Assembly (NCBI RefSeq): GCF_019749375.1
Contig: NZ_JACWFE010000009.1
Coordinates: 186,001 to 250,000, forward strand
DNA from: Bacillus sp. S/N-304-OC-R1
GTDB taxonomy: Bacteria > Bacillota > Bacilli > Bacillales > Cytobacillaceae
DNA length: 64,000 nucleotides
Direction: 5' to 3'
Below, in pieces: positions 42,401 through 53,791 of this stretch (the first letter of the stretch is position 1; each line of letters begins with the position of its first letter). Both the position numbers and the translations under genes were made by a program. The notes below the pieces were generated by a model that was not told where the DNA came from, ran no database searches, and saw only the letters and a program-made list of their open reading frames with translations.

Positions 42401-43084
42401 TTAGCCCGTTACATAATGATCAAGCCGTTTTTCCATACGTCCTTGAATGTTAGAAAGAACTGTACTGAACATTAAATAAATAAATGCTGCCAAACAATAG
42501 AGTACCAATGGCTCGTATGTTGTTGCCGTAATTTGCTGGGCTACTCTAAACATTTCTGTAACAGTAATAGTCGCAGCCAATGAGGTATCCTTTACCAAAC
42601 TGATAAAACTATTTGATAATGGCGGAATAGATACCCTTGTTGCTTGCGGAAGGATCACCCTTCTTAATGCTTGGCGATAGCTCATCCCGATGGAATATGC
42701 TGCCTCCCATTGCCCTTTTGGAATCGAAAGAATCGCTGCCCGAATAACTTCAGAATTATAAGCCCCCACACTTATCGTAAAGCCGATAATTGCTGATGGC
42801 AGCGGACCGATTGTAATCCCAATGCTTGGCAACCCATAGAAAATAATAAATAGCTGTACAAGCAATGGAGTCCCCCTAATCACCCAAACATAAAACCTTG
42901 CAATTGCATCAAGAATTTTAATTCCTGAGATTCTGCCCATTGCAGTAAACAAAGCAAGTATGAGTCCCAGAAAGAAAGAGATCAAGGTCAAAGGAACAGT
43001 AAAAGCAATCCCTGCCTTTAACATCGGTAAAAAGGAGCTTATAACAATATCAATGATCCGTTGCGTTCTTTCATCAGCAAACAT
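42401..43084 (-). CDS. tcyB: amino-acid ABC transporter permease (cystine-type)
   Basis: 227 residues, five to six membrane helices, with the HisM-family EAA loop SIGMSYRQALRRVILPQATR. ATG after GGAGAATCCTA. Pairs with the ATPase and the lipoprotein on either side. Confidence 0.85.
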   Translation of the reverse strand: MFADERTQRIIDIVISSFLPMLKAGIAFTVPLTLISFFLGLILALFTAMGRISGIKILDAIARFYVWVIRGTPLLVQLFIIFYGLPSIGITIGPLPSAIIGFTISVGAYNSEVIRAAILSIPKGQWEAAYSIGMSYRQALRRVILPQATRVSIPPLSNSFISLVKDTSLAATITVTEMFRVAQQITATTYEPLVLYCLAAFIYLMFSTVLSNIQGRMEKRLDHYVTG

Positions 43085-43095
43085 TAGGATTCTCC

Positions 43096-43917
43096 TTATT
43101 TAGAAACATCTTTTTGAAAGTATTTTTCTGAAATGCTTAAGTATGTTCCATCTTGCTTCATGTCGGCTAGTGCTTTATTTACTGCCTCAACAAGCTCTGT
43201 GTTGCCTTTTCTAAACATAATTCCCATTTTTGATGGTTCGTCAAGCTCTGCTGCCATTTTCACGGGTGCATCCGGCTTTTGCTTTTTAAAATCTAGAAAA
43301 GATAAACCATCGTTTACGACCGCATCTACACGTTTTGATACTAATAAATCAATCGCCTGATTAAACCCCTCTACTCCTACGATTTCTGCACCATGTGATT
43401 CGGCAATATCTCTATAATTACTAGTTAATGATTGAGCAGATTTTTTTCCTTTCAAATCTTCAAATGTTTTCATTGTGTCATTATCAGCATGCACAATTAA
43501 GTAAGGCTTTGACACAATATACGACTCGGAAAAATCGTACTTTTCCTGACGGTCAGGACGAATACCCACTTCGTTAGCAATCATATCGAATCGCTTTGAA
43601 TCAAGCCCTGCAAATATCCCATCCCATGGCGTTTCAATAAATTCAGCTTTCACTCCAAGCCTTTTTGCAACTTCCTCAGCGATTTCAATATCAAATCCAG
43701 TCAATTTCCCTGAAGCATCGTGGTAGCTAAACGGTGCATACGTTCCTTCTGTACCAATTTTAATAACGCCATCTGCTTTTACTTGCTCTAGCAGATTTTT
43801 AGTCTCAGCAGCCTTTTGATCCGACTGTGCGGTCTCCTGATTTTGTGTTTTTCCGCATGCTGCTAAAACAAGTGAAGCAAGCAGTGCGAAAACAATTAGT
43901 GTTAAACTCTTTTTCAT
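43096..43917 (-). CDS. tcyA: amino-acid ABC transporter substrate-binding lipoprotein (cystine-type)
   Basis: 273 residues. Signal peptide with lipobox (VLAAC, Cys20), then the SBP_bac_3 fold (GVIKIGTEGTYAPFSYHDASGKLTGFDIEIAEEVAKRLG, in parts). ATG after GGAGGAAAATCA. First gene of the importer operon. Confidence 0.88.
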   Translation of the reverse strand: MKKSLTLIVFALLASLVLAACGKTQNQETAQSDQKAAETKNLLEQVKADGVIKIGTEGTYAPFSYHDASGKLTGFDIEIAEEVAKRLGVKAEFIETPWDGIFAGLDSKRFDMIANEVGIRPDRQEKYDFSESYIVSKPYLIVHADNDTMKTFEDLKGKKSAQSLTSNYRDIAESHGAEIVGVEGFNQAIDLLVSKRVDAVVNDGLSFLDFKKQKPDAPVKMAAELDEPSKMGIMFRKGNTELVEAVNKALADMKQDGTYLSISEKYFQKDVSK

Positions 43918-44104
43918 TGATTTTCCTCCTTTGGTTTTTGGAAAAAATTACAAAAATCTTTTCCGACTAATTCAATAAGAATTATCAGTTTGTTTTTCAT
44001 TATACTCCATTAATAATAATTAGACTATTAAAAAAATTATATTTTTTATTTTTTTACTATCCCGATGCTTATTATCACCTTTGTTTTTTTCATAAACGTC
44101 CGTT

Positions 44105-45265
44105 TTAATTTTCTAATGCCTTTTCAAGATCCGTCCATATATCTTCTACATCTTCAATTCCAACTGAAAAACGAACAAGGCCATCTTGTAAACCGGATTT
44201 TTCTCTTTCTTCTTTTGGCATTATTGCATGAGTCATAGAAGCTGGATGTTGAATAAGTGTACCTACGTCTCCTAAAGAAACTGCTAACGTACATAGCTTC
44301 ACTGAATTCATCATTTTGACACCTGCTTCATATCCACCCTTCACGACAAAAGAAATCATCGCTCCAGGGCCATTCATTTGTTTTTTCACGATATCCTTAT
44401 CCTCAAAACTTTCTAGACCTGGAAAATACACTTTTTCGATCGCCTTATGTTTTTCTAAACGTTGTGCTAAAATTTGTGCATTTTCCTGTGAGCGATCCAT
44501 GCGAATATGTAATGTCCGTATCCCTTGAGAAAGTAGCCATGCGTCCATTGGGGCCAAGGTTGCTCCCATTGTCTTCTGCACCTCTTTTCTCATAAGCCCA
44601 ATGATTTTCTTGCTGGAAATCACGAGTCCGCCAATTAGATAGCCATGACCAGACAGATATTTTGTTGCACTATGAACAACAATATCAATTCCACACAAAA
44701 TGGGATTTTGCAAATATGGCGATAAAAACGTATTATCAACAACCGTTAAGACATCCTTTTTCTTGGCAACTGCCGCTACGCTCTCCATATCTACTAATGT
44801 AAGGGTAGGATTAGAAGGGGTTTCAAAGTACACCACTTTCGTCTTATCCGTTATGTGTGGTTCAAGATCTTCTCCTTGCTTAAACGGTACAAAGGTAACA
44901 TCAATTCCAAATTTCTTGACTGTATCAGATAAAAATGCATGCGTCGCTCCATATAATGCTGTGTGTGCAACAACATGATCTCCTGCCTGTAAAATTCCTA
45001 AAAGGCAGCCTGTTATTGCAGCCATTCCCGATGAAAACGCTAAACAATCCTCTCCAAATTCTAATGAAGTAACCTTTTCTTCCAGCTCCCGTACATTGGG
45101 ATTTCCTAACCGTGAATACATAAATCCTGGATCTTCTCCTGCAAAGCGTTTAGCTCCAATCTCAGCATTATCAAATACAAACGTTGAAGTCATATACACA
45201 GGGGAGATGTGTGAGCCATGTCCTGGATCTTTATTTACTTTTACAAGTTTTGATGAGTAGTTCAT
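44105..45265 (-). CDS. methionine gamma-lyase-like PLP enzyme
   Basis: 386 residues. The same PLP family as 40494-41627 but a different subgroup: SATKYLSGHGYLIGG, PGHGSHISPVYMTSTFVF, FMYSRLGNPNVRELE. Pattern and start fit methionine gamma-lyase or aromatic/homocysteine-type lyases, which release thiols such as methanethiol. The gap of 187 bases to tcyA is AT-rich with no recognised riboswitch. Confidence 0.8.
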   Translation of the reverse strand: MNYSSKLVKVNKDPGHGSHISPVYMTSTFVFDNAEIGAKRFAGEDPGFMYSRLGNPNVRELEEKVTSLEFGEDCLAFSSGMAAITGCLLGILQAGDHVVAHTALYGATHAFLSDTVKKFGIDVTFVPFKQGEDLEPHITDKTKVVYFETPSNPTLTLVDMESVAAVAKKKDVLTVVDNTFLSPYLQNPILCGIDIVVHSATKYLSGHGYLIGGLVISSKKIIGLMRKEVQKTMGATLAPMDAWLLSQGIRTLHIRMDRSQENAQILAQRLEKHKAIEKVYFPGLESFEDKDIVKKQMNGPGAMISFVVKGGYEAGVKMMNSVKLCTLAVSLGDVGTLIQHPASMTHAIMPKEEREKSGLQDGLVRFSVGIEDVEDIWTDLEKALEN

Positions 45266-45416
45266 ATTTTTCCCTCCAAATTTTTTCTTTTTACTTTTTG
45301 TAATTATTAATCTCTATGCAAAAAAACTGCCCGCTATCTAAGCCTAGTAAAATAAATATTTTCATTTTTGCTGTCGTTTAAAACAAATCATAGCAATATG
45401 ACAATTTTTTTTACTC

Positions 45417-45450
45417 AGAAAAAATCCTCCCTTCAAATGAAGAGAGGACA
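45417..45450 (-). terminator. terminator of aceA
   Basis: Minus-strand 10-bp stem TCCTCTCTTC / GAAGGGAGGA with loop ATTT followed by six T, about 100 bases after the aceA stop. The 283-bp gap 45266-45548 otherwise shows only AT-rich DNA. Confidence 0.8.
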
Positions 45451-45548
45451 AAATGGGAGAAAAAATGGTCAAAAATCACGATAGAATGACGGATTAAAAA
45501 TCATACTTAGTAAAAAAACTGCTTAGAAAAAAATCTACTGCATAATGC

Positions 45549-46835
45549 TTACTGCTGTACTGATGTAAATTGCGCCTCTTCCGTTGATCCCTTTAATGCA
45601 GTCGTGGAAGAGGTACCACCTGTAATTGTCATGGATACTTGATCGAAATATCCTGTCCCCACCTCCCTTTGGTGTCTAGTTGCTGTATAGCCATACTCCT
45701 CACTTGCAAATTCAGCCTGCTGCAATTGCGAGTAAGCTGCCATGCCGCGATCCCTGTAGCCGCGAGCTAACTCAAACATGCTGTGATTTAGAGAATGAAA
45801 GCCTGCTAGCGTTACAAACTGGAACTTGTAGCCCATTTTCCCAAGCTCAATTTGGAACTTGGCAATGGTTTCGTCATCGAGCTTGCTCTTCCAGTTGAAA
45901 GAAGGCGAACAGTTATAAGCTAGTAGTTTGCCAGGGAATTTCTCATGAATGGCCTTCGCAAAGCGTCTAGCCTCTTCTAAGTCAGGCTCTGCTGTTTCAC
46001 ACCAAACCAAATCTGCATATGGTGCATAGGCTAAGCCCCTAGCAATCGCCTGGTCTAGACCTGCTTTAGTTCTAAAGAATCCTTCTGGCGTACGATCTCC
46101 TGTAATAAAAGGCGCATCATAAGGATCTACATCACTCGTAATTAAGTCAGCAGCGTTTGCGTCTGTTCTTGCAACAACTAGAGTTGGCACCCCCATAACA
46201 TCTGCTGCTAATCTTGCTGCAATTAGATTTTTAACTGCTGTTTGCGTTGGCAGTAACACCTTACCACCAAGATGTCCGCATTTTTTCTCAGAGGATAATT
46301 GATCCTCAAAATGGACACCTGCTGCACCTGCTTCAATCATTCCTTTCATTAATTCAAACACATTCAGCTGACCGCCAAATCCTGCCTCTGCATCAGCCAC
46401 AATGGGAGCAAACCAATCTATCGAGGAATCTCCTTCTAAATGATGTATTTGGTCAGCACGCTGAAGCGCTTGATTAATCCGCTTGACTACATTAGGTACA
46501 CTATTCGCTGGGTACAAGCTTTGATCAGGGTACATATTGCCTGATAGGTTAGCATCTGCTGCTACTTGCCAACCACTTAAATAAATGGCCTTAAGACCTG
46601 CTTTTACTTGCTGTACAGCCTGATTTCCAGTCAAAGCTCCTAATGCATTCACAAAATCCTCTTCATTAACTAGCTTCCAAAGCTTTTCTGCTCCCCTTCG
46701 TGCCAGCGTATACTCAATATCGATGGAGCCTCTTAACCTAATAACTTCTTCTGCCGTATACGTTCTTTCAATGCCTTTCCACCGCTCATCCATCGCCCAG
46801 TTTTCCTGTAATTGCTTTACTCTTGCCTCAGTCAT
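45549..46835 (-). CDS. aceA: isocitrate lyase
   Basis: 428 residues from the ATG after AAAGGAGGAG; the frame extends upstream without a ribosome site. Catalytic KKCGH in [13 protein letters not shown], the [15 protein letters not shown] metal strand and NCSPSFNWK are all present. First enzyme of the glyoxylate shunt; no aceB is seen in the window. Divergent from the glutaredoxin fusion gene. Confidence 0.96.
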   Translation of the reverse strand: MTEARVKQLQENWAMDERWKGIERTYTAEEVIRLRGSIDIEYTLARRGAEKLWKLVNEEDFVNALGALTGNQAVQQVKAGLKAIYLSGWQVAADANLSGNMYPDQSLYPANSVPNVVKRINQALQRADQIHHLEGDSSIDWFAPIVADAEAGFGGQLNVFELMKGMIEAGAAGVHFEDQLSSEKKCGHLGGKVLLPTQTAVKNLIAARLAADVMGVPTLVVARTDANAADLITSDVDPYDAPFITGDRTPEGFFRTKAGLDQAIARGLAYAPYADLVWCETAEPDLEEARRFAKAIHEKFPGKLLAYNCSPSFNWKSKLDDETIAKFQIELGKMGYKFQFVTLAGFHSLNHSMFELARGYRDRGMAAYSQLQQAEFASEEYGYTATRHQREVGTGYFDQVSMTITGGTSSTTALKGSTEEAQFTSVQQ

Positions 46836-46990
46836 TTTTACTCCTCCTTTAATTTTAAATTTGATCCGCCTCTTGTTGTTATACCACAATACCCTTTACT
46901 CAATTTGTATTATATAACAGCATCTTTTAAAAAGAAACCCCATTTTTAAAATTTTTAGAAAATTGGTTAAAAAGAAGTACACTAGCTTAT

Positions 46991-47005
46991 TTATAATAAT
47001 TATTA
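46991..47005. promoter_or_regulatory. PerR/Fur-box-like palindrome
   Basis: TTATAATAATTATTA matches the PerR consensus TTATAATnATTATAA at 13 of 14 specified positions. It lies eight bases upstream of TTGACT (47013-47018), a -35 candidate of the glutaredoxin fusion gene; a TATAAT-like run follows around 47036-47045. Repression by PerR or a related Fur-family protein is inferred. Confidence 0.6.
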
Positions 47006-47083
47006 AAAAAGTTTGACTTTCATATAATATTAATATTATTATAATAGTAAGATTAAGTTAAAATTGTAGGGGGATTTCCAAAA

Positions 47084-48340
47084 ATGTCTAAACCAGAAAT
47101 TATTGTATATAGCAGTACTGGCTGCCCATACTGCGAAAAGGTAAAATCCTATCTAGACGAAAATGGGTTTAAATATGAAGAACGCAATGCATCTATACAT
47201 AAAGAATATTTTGATCAGCTAAAGGAGCGTAAAATTTTTGGAACACCAGCAACACTTATAGATGGCAAATTAGTATTAGGCTTTCAAGAGAAAAAGTTTA
47301 AAAAGCTTCTAAACATCGGAGAAGAGTCAAGTACTACTGTTCCAATGGAAACTAATACAGATGCAGAATCTGTTTTTCATTCGGTAAATGAAAAGGTACT
47401 TGATGAAGTTTATGATTTTGTGACAATTGGCGGCGGACCAGCTGGTGCCTCAGCAGCGGTTTATGCAGCACGCGGAAAATTGAAAACATTAGTGATCGAC
47501 AAGGCACCTAAAGCTGGAACTCTTGCCATTACTCATAAAATTGCAAACTACCCAGGAGTAAGAGAGGAATTAACAGGACTTGAGCTCCTTGAGAGAATGC
47601 AGGGACAGGCTAAAGATTTCGGTGCAGAGTTTGTTCGTTCAACCGTTCTATCTGTTGATTTTTCTGATGAAATGAAAAAGATAGAGGTAGCGGAAGGCAC
47701 AATAAAGGCGAAAAGTGTTTTTATTGCAGTAGGCGCTAAGGCACCATCTAACAAGATTAATGGGGAAGAAGAATTTACAGGACGGGGTGTTAGCTATTGC
47801 TCTACTTGTGATGCCGCTTTCTATCAGGATCAAGTCGTGGCCGTTGTCGGAGACAATGAAGAAGCCATTCATGAAGCTGAGACACTTGCAAAGTATTGTA
47901 AAACAGTAAAACTGCTGATCCCAACAGAACAGTTAAAAGGCGAAGTGGATCTGACAGCATTAGAAAAAAATTCAAACGTTGAAATTTATAAGCGCCATCG
48001 TCTAAGAGAAATTATCGGCTCAGACAGTGTTGAAAAAATTGTCATTCTAAATGATAAAAAAGAAGAAGAAACTTGGGAAGTAGATGGCGTTTTCTTATAT
48101 CTTGGGGGTATGAAACCTGGAACTGACTTCCTGCAAAATGCAGTAATTAGAGACGCAGAAGGATATGTGCTTGTAGACGATCATCTTCGTACGAATGTAG
48201 AAGGAGTTTTTGCCGGAGGAGATGCAAGGCGTACACCGATTAAACAAGCAGTTATTTCAGCAGCAGACGGAGCCATCGCAGCTCTAAGTGCTGAACAGCA
48301 TGTCAATAAACGGACTAAATTGCGTCCGCAGTATAGTTAA
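47084..48340 (+). CDS. glutaredoxin-thioredoxin reductase-like fusion
   Basis: 418 residues. Residues 1-80 are a glutaredoxin (CPYC at 14-17, TPATLIDG cis-Pro). Residues ~105-418 are a thioredoxin-reductase-like flavoprotein with an FAD motif (GGGPAG, 116-121) and redox CSTC (239-242). The usual NADPH motifs are altered: GDNEEAIHE instead of GGGxSAxEE, and IPTEQL where HRRDxxR is expected. The fused Grx is a natural electron acceptor; the donor may be NADH or another reductant. Possible PerR site upstream. Confidence 0.88.
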   Translation: MSKPEIIVYSSTGCPYCEKVKSYLDENGFKYEERNASIHKEYFDQLKERKIFGTPATLIDGKLVLGFQEKKFKKLLNIGEESSTTVPMETNTDAESVFHSVNEKVLDEVYDFVTIGGGPAGASAAVYAARGKLKTLVIDKAPKAGTLAITHKIANYPGVREELTGLELLERMQGQAKDFGAEFVRSTVLSVDFSDEMKKIEVAEGTIKAKSVFIAVGAKAPSNKINGEEEFTGRGVSYCSTCDAAFYQDQVVAVVGDNEEAIHEAETLAKYCKTVKLLIPTEQLKGEVDLTALEKNSNVEIYKRHRLREIIGSDSVEKIVILNDKKEEETWEVDGVFLYLGGMKPGTDFLQNAVIRDAEGYVLVDDHLRTNVEGVFAGGDARRTPIKQAVISAADGAIAALSAEQHVNKRTKLRPQYS

Positions 48341-48381
48341 TCTGGAACCAACCTAATTGATTGTAATTTTATATTTCTAGT

Positions 48382-48413
48382 TTGAGTGCTGTAAAATCAG
48401 CACTCTTTTTTTT
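48382..48413 (+). terminator. terminator of the Grx-TrxR fusion gene
   Basis: GAGTGCTG / CAGCACTC followed by eight T. Confidence 0.92.
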
Positions 48414-48417
48414 ACTA

Positions 48418-48690
48418 GCCTTCTCTTTATTGTGCAGAAACTATTACATAGAATCATTCAACATCAGCGCTTCTCTTCATCACACAGAAAAACCATTACA
48501 TTAAACCCTTCATTGTCAGCGTTTCTCCTCACCATATAGTAAAACCATCACATTAAACCATTCAATGTCAGCGTTTCTCCTCACTATACAGTAAAACCAT
48601 TACATTAAACCATTCAATGTCAGCGTTTCTCCTCACCATACAGTACAACCATCACATTAAACTTCAATGATAACGTTTTTCCTCAGCGTA
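48418..48690. repeat. tandem array C, ~52-bp unit, about five copies
   Basis: Units of AGCGTTTCTCCTCACCATA, CAGTAAAACCATTACATTAAA and CCATTCAATGTC repeat with a period of about 52 bp; outer copies are diverged. It lies between the terminators of two convergent genes. Sequence unrelated to arrays A and B, apart from a T/C-rich TTTCTCCTC patch in each. Confidence 0.88.
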
Positions 48691-48701
48691 CTGACATGCA
48701 A

Positions 48702-48735
48702 CAAAAAAAGTGATCCCCCAACGAGGACCACTTTC
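48702..48735 (-). terminator. terminator of rocA/putC
   Basis: Minus-strand stem AAGTGGTCC / GGGATCACTT with seven T following. Confidence 0.85.
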
Positions 48736-48741
48736 TATAAA

Positions 48742-50289
48742 TTAAAACATTTCAGATGTTGTCTTAGCTTGCATGTGAAGAAGCAAGTAATCAGGTCCGC
48801 CCGCTTTCGAGTCTGTTCCTGACATGTTGAATCCGCCGAATGGCTGGTAACCAACAATCGCACCAGTACAGCCGCGGTTGAAGTATAGGTTACCAACATG
48901 GAAATCTTCACGCGCTTTTTCAAGATTCATTCGGTTGTTGGTAATAACAGCACCTGTTAAGCCGTACTCTGTATTGTTTGCAATTTCTAGGGCATGGTCG
49001 AAGTCTTTTGCCTTTGTGAATCCAACTACAGGTCCAAAGATTTCCTCCTGCATAATACGTGCTTTTGGATCAAGATCAGCAAAGATTGTTGGCTTAATGA
49101 AGTAGCCTTTTGAATCGTCTCCTTCGCCGCCTGTCATTAATCTGCCTTCTTGTTTTCCAATTTCAACGTATTCCATGATTTTATTATAAGCATTTTGGTC
49201 GATAACAGTTGCCATGTAATTGTTCGGATCTGTAGGATCGCCTTGTGTTAATTGATTTGTTAATTCAACAGCACGATTTAACACTTGATCATATACATCT
49301 TCCACAATAACAGCACGAGAACATGCAGAACATTTTTGACCTGAGAAACCGAATGCTGAGTAAACAATGGATGTTGCAGCTAATTCAAGATCAGCCTCTT
49401 TATCCACGACAATCGTGTCTTTTCCGCCCATTTCAGCAATTAGGCGCTTCATCCAGATTTGGCCTTCATTAATTTTTGAAGAGCGTTCAAAAATGCGAAG
49501 TCCTACTTCACGTGAACCTGTGAAGCTGATAAAACGTGTATCTTTATGATCAACTAAATAATCGCCGACTTCTGCACCGCTTCCTGGTACGAAGTTAAGC
49601 ACACCTGCTGGAAGTCCAGCCTCTTCCATTACTTCAACAAATTTTGCAGCTACAATTGGCGTAGTAGATGCTGGCTTTAATAACACAGTATTCCCTGTTA
49701 CAATAGCCGCAACGGTTGTACCAGCCATAATAGCTAATGGGAAGTTCCAAGGAGAAATGATAATTCCTACTCCTAAAGGAATATAATCGTAACGGTTATA
49801 TTCATTCGGACGGCTATTTACCGGTACACCATCTTTGATGCGCAGCATTTGACGGCCATAATATTCTAAAAAGTCGATTGCTTCAGCTGTATCAGCATCT
49901 GCTTCATTCCACGGCTTTCCAGCTTCTTTCGTTAATAGAGCAGAGAATTCATGTTTACGGCGGCGGATGATTGTTGCTGCTTTAAATAATACATCTGCAC
50001 GTGTCTCTGGTTTTACTTTTCTCCAAGTTTTGAAAGCTTCGACAGCGGCCTGCATTGCTTTTTCGGCTAAATCGCGGCTTGCCTTTGACACACGTCCAAT
50101 TATTTCATCTTTTTTGGCAGGATTGTATGAAACAATTTTATCATCAGTCGAAATTCGTTCTCCGCCAATAACTAAATCATAATCTTGACCTAAGTAGCCT
50201 TCAACGGTTTTTAAACCATCTAAATATGCTTGGTGGTTTTCCTTCACTTTAAAGTCTGTAAATGGTTCATGTCTGTAAGGTTGTACCAT
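48742..50289 (-). CDS. rocA: 1-pyrroline-5-carboxylate dehydrogenase
   Basis: 515 residues from the ATG after GGAGGCG. Aldehyde-dehydrogenase fold with [19 protein letters not shown], the catalytic Cys in [13 protein letters not shown] and EIFGPVVGF. It oxidises glutamate semialdehyde to glutamate in proline/arginine catabolism. B. subtilis has two paralogs (RocA, PutC); they cannot be told apart here, and no proline dehydrogenase gene is adjacent. Confidence 0.92.
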   Translation of the reverse strand: MVQPYRHEPFTDFKVKENHQAYLDGLKTVEGYLGQDYDLVIGGERISTDDKIVSYNPAKKDEIIGRVSKASRDLAEKAMQAAVEAFKTWRKVKPETRADVLFKAATIIRRRKHEFSALLTKEAGKPWNEADADTAEAIDFLEYYGRQMLRIKDGVPVNSRPNEYNRYDYIPLGVGIIISPWNFPLAIMAGTTVAAIVTGNTVLLKPASTTPIVAAKFVEVMEEAGLPAGVLNFVPGSGAEVGDYLVDHKDTRFISFTGSREVGLRIFERSSKINEGQIWMKRLIAEMGGKDTIVVDKEADLELAATSIVYSAFGFSGQKCSACSRAVIVEDVYDQVLNRAVELTNQLTQGDPTDPNNYMATVIDQNAYNKIMEYVEIGKQEGRLMTGGEGDDSKGYFIKPTIFADLDPKARIMQEEIFGPVVGFTKAKDFDHALEIANNTEYGLTGAVITNNRMNLEKAREDFHVGNLYFNRGCTGAIVGYQPFGGFNMSGTDSKAGGPDYLLLHMQAKTTSEMF

Positions 50290-50316
50290 TCTATTCGCCT
50301 CCAAAAAATCTTATAA

Positions 50317-50359
50317 AATAACAGTGAACAATTAAAGATTGAGTAGTTTCACTGTTATT
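50317..50359 (-). other. hairpin in the rocA leader
   Basis: Perfect 11-bp inverted repeat AATAACAGTGA / TCACTGTTATT around a 21-base loop, between the promoter and the ribosome site. No T-run follows, so it is not a plain terminator. Could be a regulatory or stabilising leader structure. Confidence 0.55.
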
Positions 50360-50386
50360 TTCACATAATATTTTCATCCATTTCCC

Positions 50387-50416
50387 ATTTTACCATGTTT
50401 TGATTTTACTCTTCAA
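50387..50416 (-). promoter_or_regulatory. sigma-A promoter of rocA/putC
   Basis: TTGAAG (50416-50411), 18-bp spacer, TGGTAAAAT extended -10 (to 50387) on the minus strand. Leader about 90 nt. Confidence 0.6.
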
Positions 50417-50534
50417 ACAACAAGGGCTGCATCGTTCGGAACGAGAAGAGCCTATAATAAATAATAGACGATTCCTCATCCTTTAATATTTTATACGAAT
50501 ACGCAATTCTAAGTCTTCCAGTTCATCTCAATTA

Positions 50535-51683
50535 TTATTGATAAATATGCACAAACGGCTCACTGGAGCCCGCCTTCCGGACGATAAGAGCTTCAGGTCC
50601 ATATACTGAAGAAACATTCACTTCCACAGAGATATAATCTGGAAAATGCTTCATCACAAGACCTGTTACATATTGTGTAAAGCCCACTCCTTCTGCTTTT
50701 CCATAAAACTGGATAGGTATGTTTATGGATAGATCCTGTAATTGCCCTCGTACATAAAAAGCCTGTCCGATGACCCCGTTAAAATTCGGGAAATAGGATT
50801 CGACGTCTTGTTTAAAATTTAAGAAAGCAGTTAAATCATCACGATGATTATCAGATGCATCTGTTGATGGAAATTGTACATACTTCTCATCAATTTTTTC
50901 CCATCCGCCTAGGTTGTTGCTTCCTTTTGAGGCATTAGCATAGGCAAAGAAATTACCAGGGACAACAGATTTTTTGCTCTGCTGTTCAAATAACGCAATT
51001 GTAATGGGCACATCTTTCAGTTCATCCATATTTCGTAACCGGCTTAACACTTCTTGAGCTAGCTTCTTTCCTTCACGTTCCAGTTCATCATGGGGAATTT
51101 TCGTTTCATAAGTAGGGCCGTACTGGATTTTCTGATAGTAATAAACAGAATTTAAAGCTAGACCTATGACAACTCCCGCAAGCTTTACCTTGCCTTCATC
51201 ATTCTTGATAAGGAAATTATGCTCTAAAATATGTGCTAAATATTGAGGAGTTTCTTCATTCCCATTATCTAGCGGATTCAGACCAATGTTTTCCTCTTCT
51301 GTTAGCTTGTTTTCTTTCAATTGTTCAGCTGTATATTTTCGATTTAGCCATAGTTTGACAGTTTTTCTTTTCAAGTATTGCCCTTCCTGAAAGAGATACT
51401 TATCTGGGTCAAACGTATTTTGTGCCACTCTCATAAGACCTGTCTCAAATTCAGTAATATCATATTTAGAATTAAGATTTGCAACAACTAATCCCCTTGA
51501 TTCACTTGGTTTAAATGGCAAAATCGTACGGTAGTATTTATCTGAAATTTTATAGTTTGGAATAATTGCTTTCTCTTTAGCATCCTCTTTTTCATGAACG
51601 ACTTCATCCTGTTCATTAAACTTCGGTGCACACCCGGCTAAAAGAAGACTGAGAGAAAGAGCAAGCAATAATATTTTTTTCAT
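50535..51683 (-). CDS. camS: CamS family lipoprotein
   Basis: 382 residues with signal peptide and lipobox (LLAGC). B. subtilis YerH / enterococcal CamS family; in enterococci and staphylococci its signal peptide can yield a sex-pheromone peptide (cAM373 type). Follows ligA, as in B. subtilis. Core function unknown. Confidence 0.92.
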   Translation of the reverse strand: MKKILLLALSLSLLLAGCAPKFNEQDEVVHEKEDAKEKAIIPNYKISDKYYRTILPFKPSESRGLVVANLNSKYDITEFETGLMRVAQNTFDPDKYLFQEGQYLKRKTVKLWLNRKYTAEQLKENKLTEEENIGLNPLDNGNEETPQYLAHILEHNFLIKNDEGKVKLAGVVIGLALNSVYYYQKIQYGPTYETKIPHDELEREGKKLAQEVLSRLRNMDELKDVPITIALFEQQSKKSVVPGNFFAYANASKGSNNLGGWEKIDEKYVQFPSTDASDNHRDDLTAFLNFKQDVESYFPNFNGVIGQAFYVRGQLQDLSINIPIQFYGKAEGVGFTQYVTGLVMKHFPDYISVEVNVSSVYGPEALIVRKAGSSEPFVHIYQ

Positions 51684-51735
51684 GGTTTACCCACTCTCTT
51701 TTCATAACCTTAAATTAGAAAAGCGCAAGCGCAAT

Positions 51736-53742
<2,007 letters not shown>

Positions 53743-53791
53743 TTAGTCAACCCTTTCCTTAAAAACTACTGCGATTCCGCACACGTCAATT

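Noticed and set aside
43918..44104. S-box, T-box or cysteine-type riboswitch ahead of tcyA
   Set aside because: Only AT-rich DNA; no conserved riboswitch core, specifier loop or terminator/antiterminator pair was found by eye.
48418..48690. Possible CRISPR array
   Set aside because: Same reason: the whole unit repeats, there are no spacers and no cas genes nearby.
50410..50530. 38-codon open frame on the minus strand after camS that reads like protein (SYKILKDEESSIIYYRLF)
   Set aside because: No ATG, GTG or TTG start with a ribosome site; length is within chance for AT-rich DNA. Could be a gene remnant but cannot be supported.
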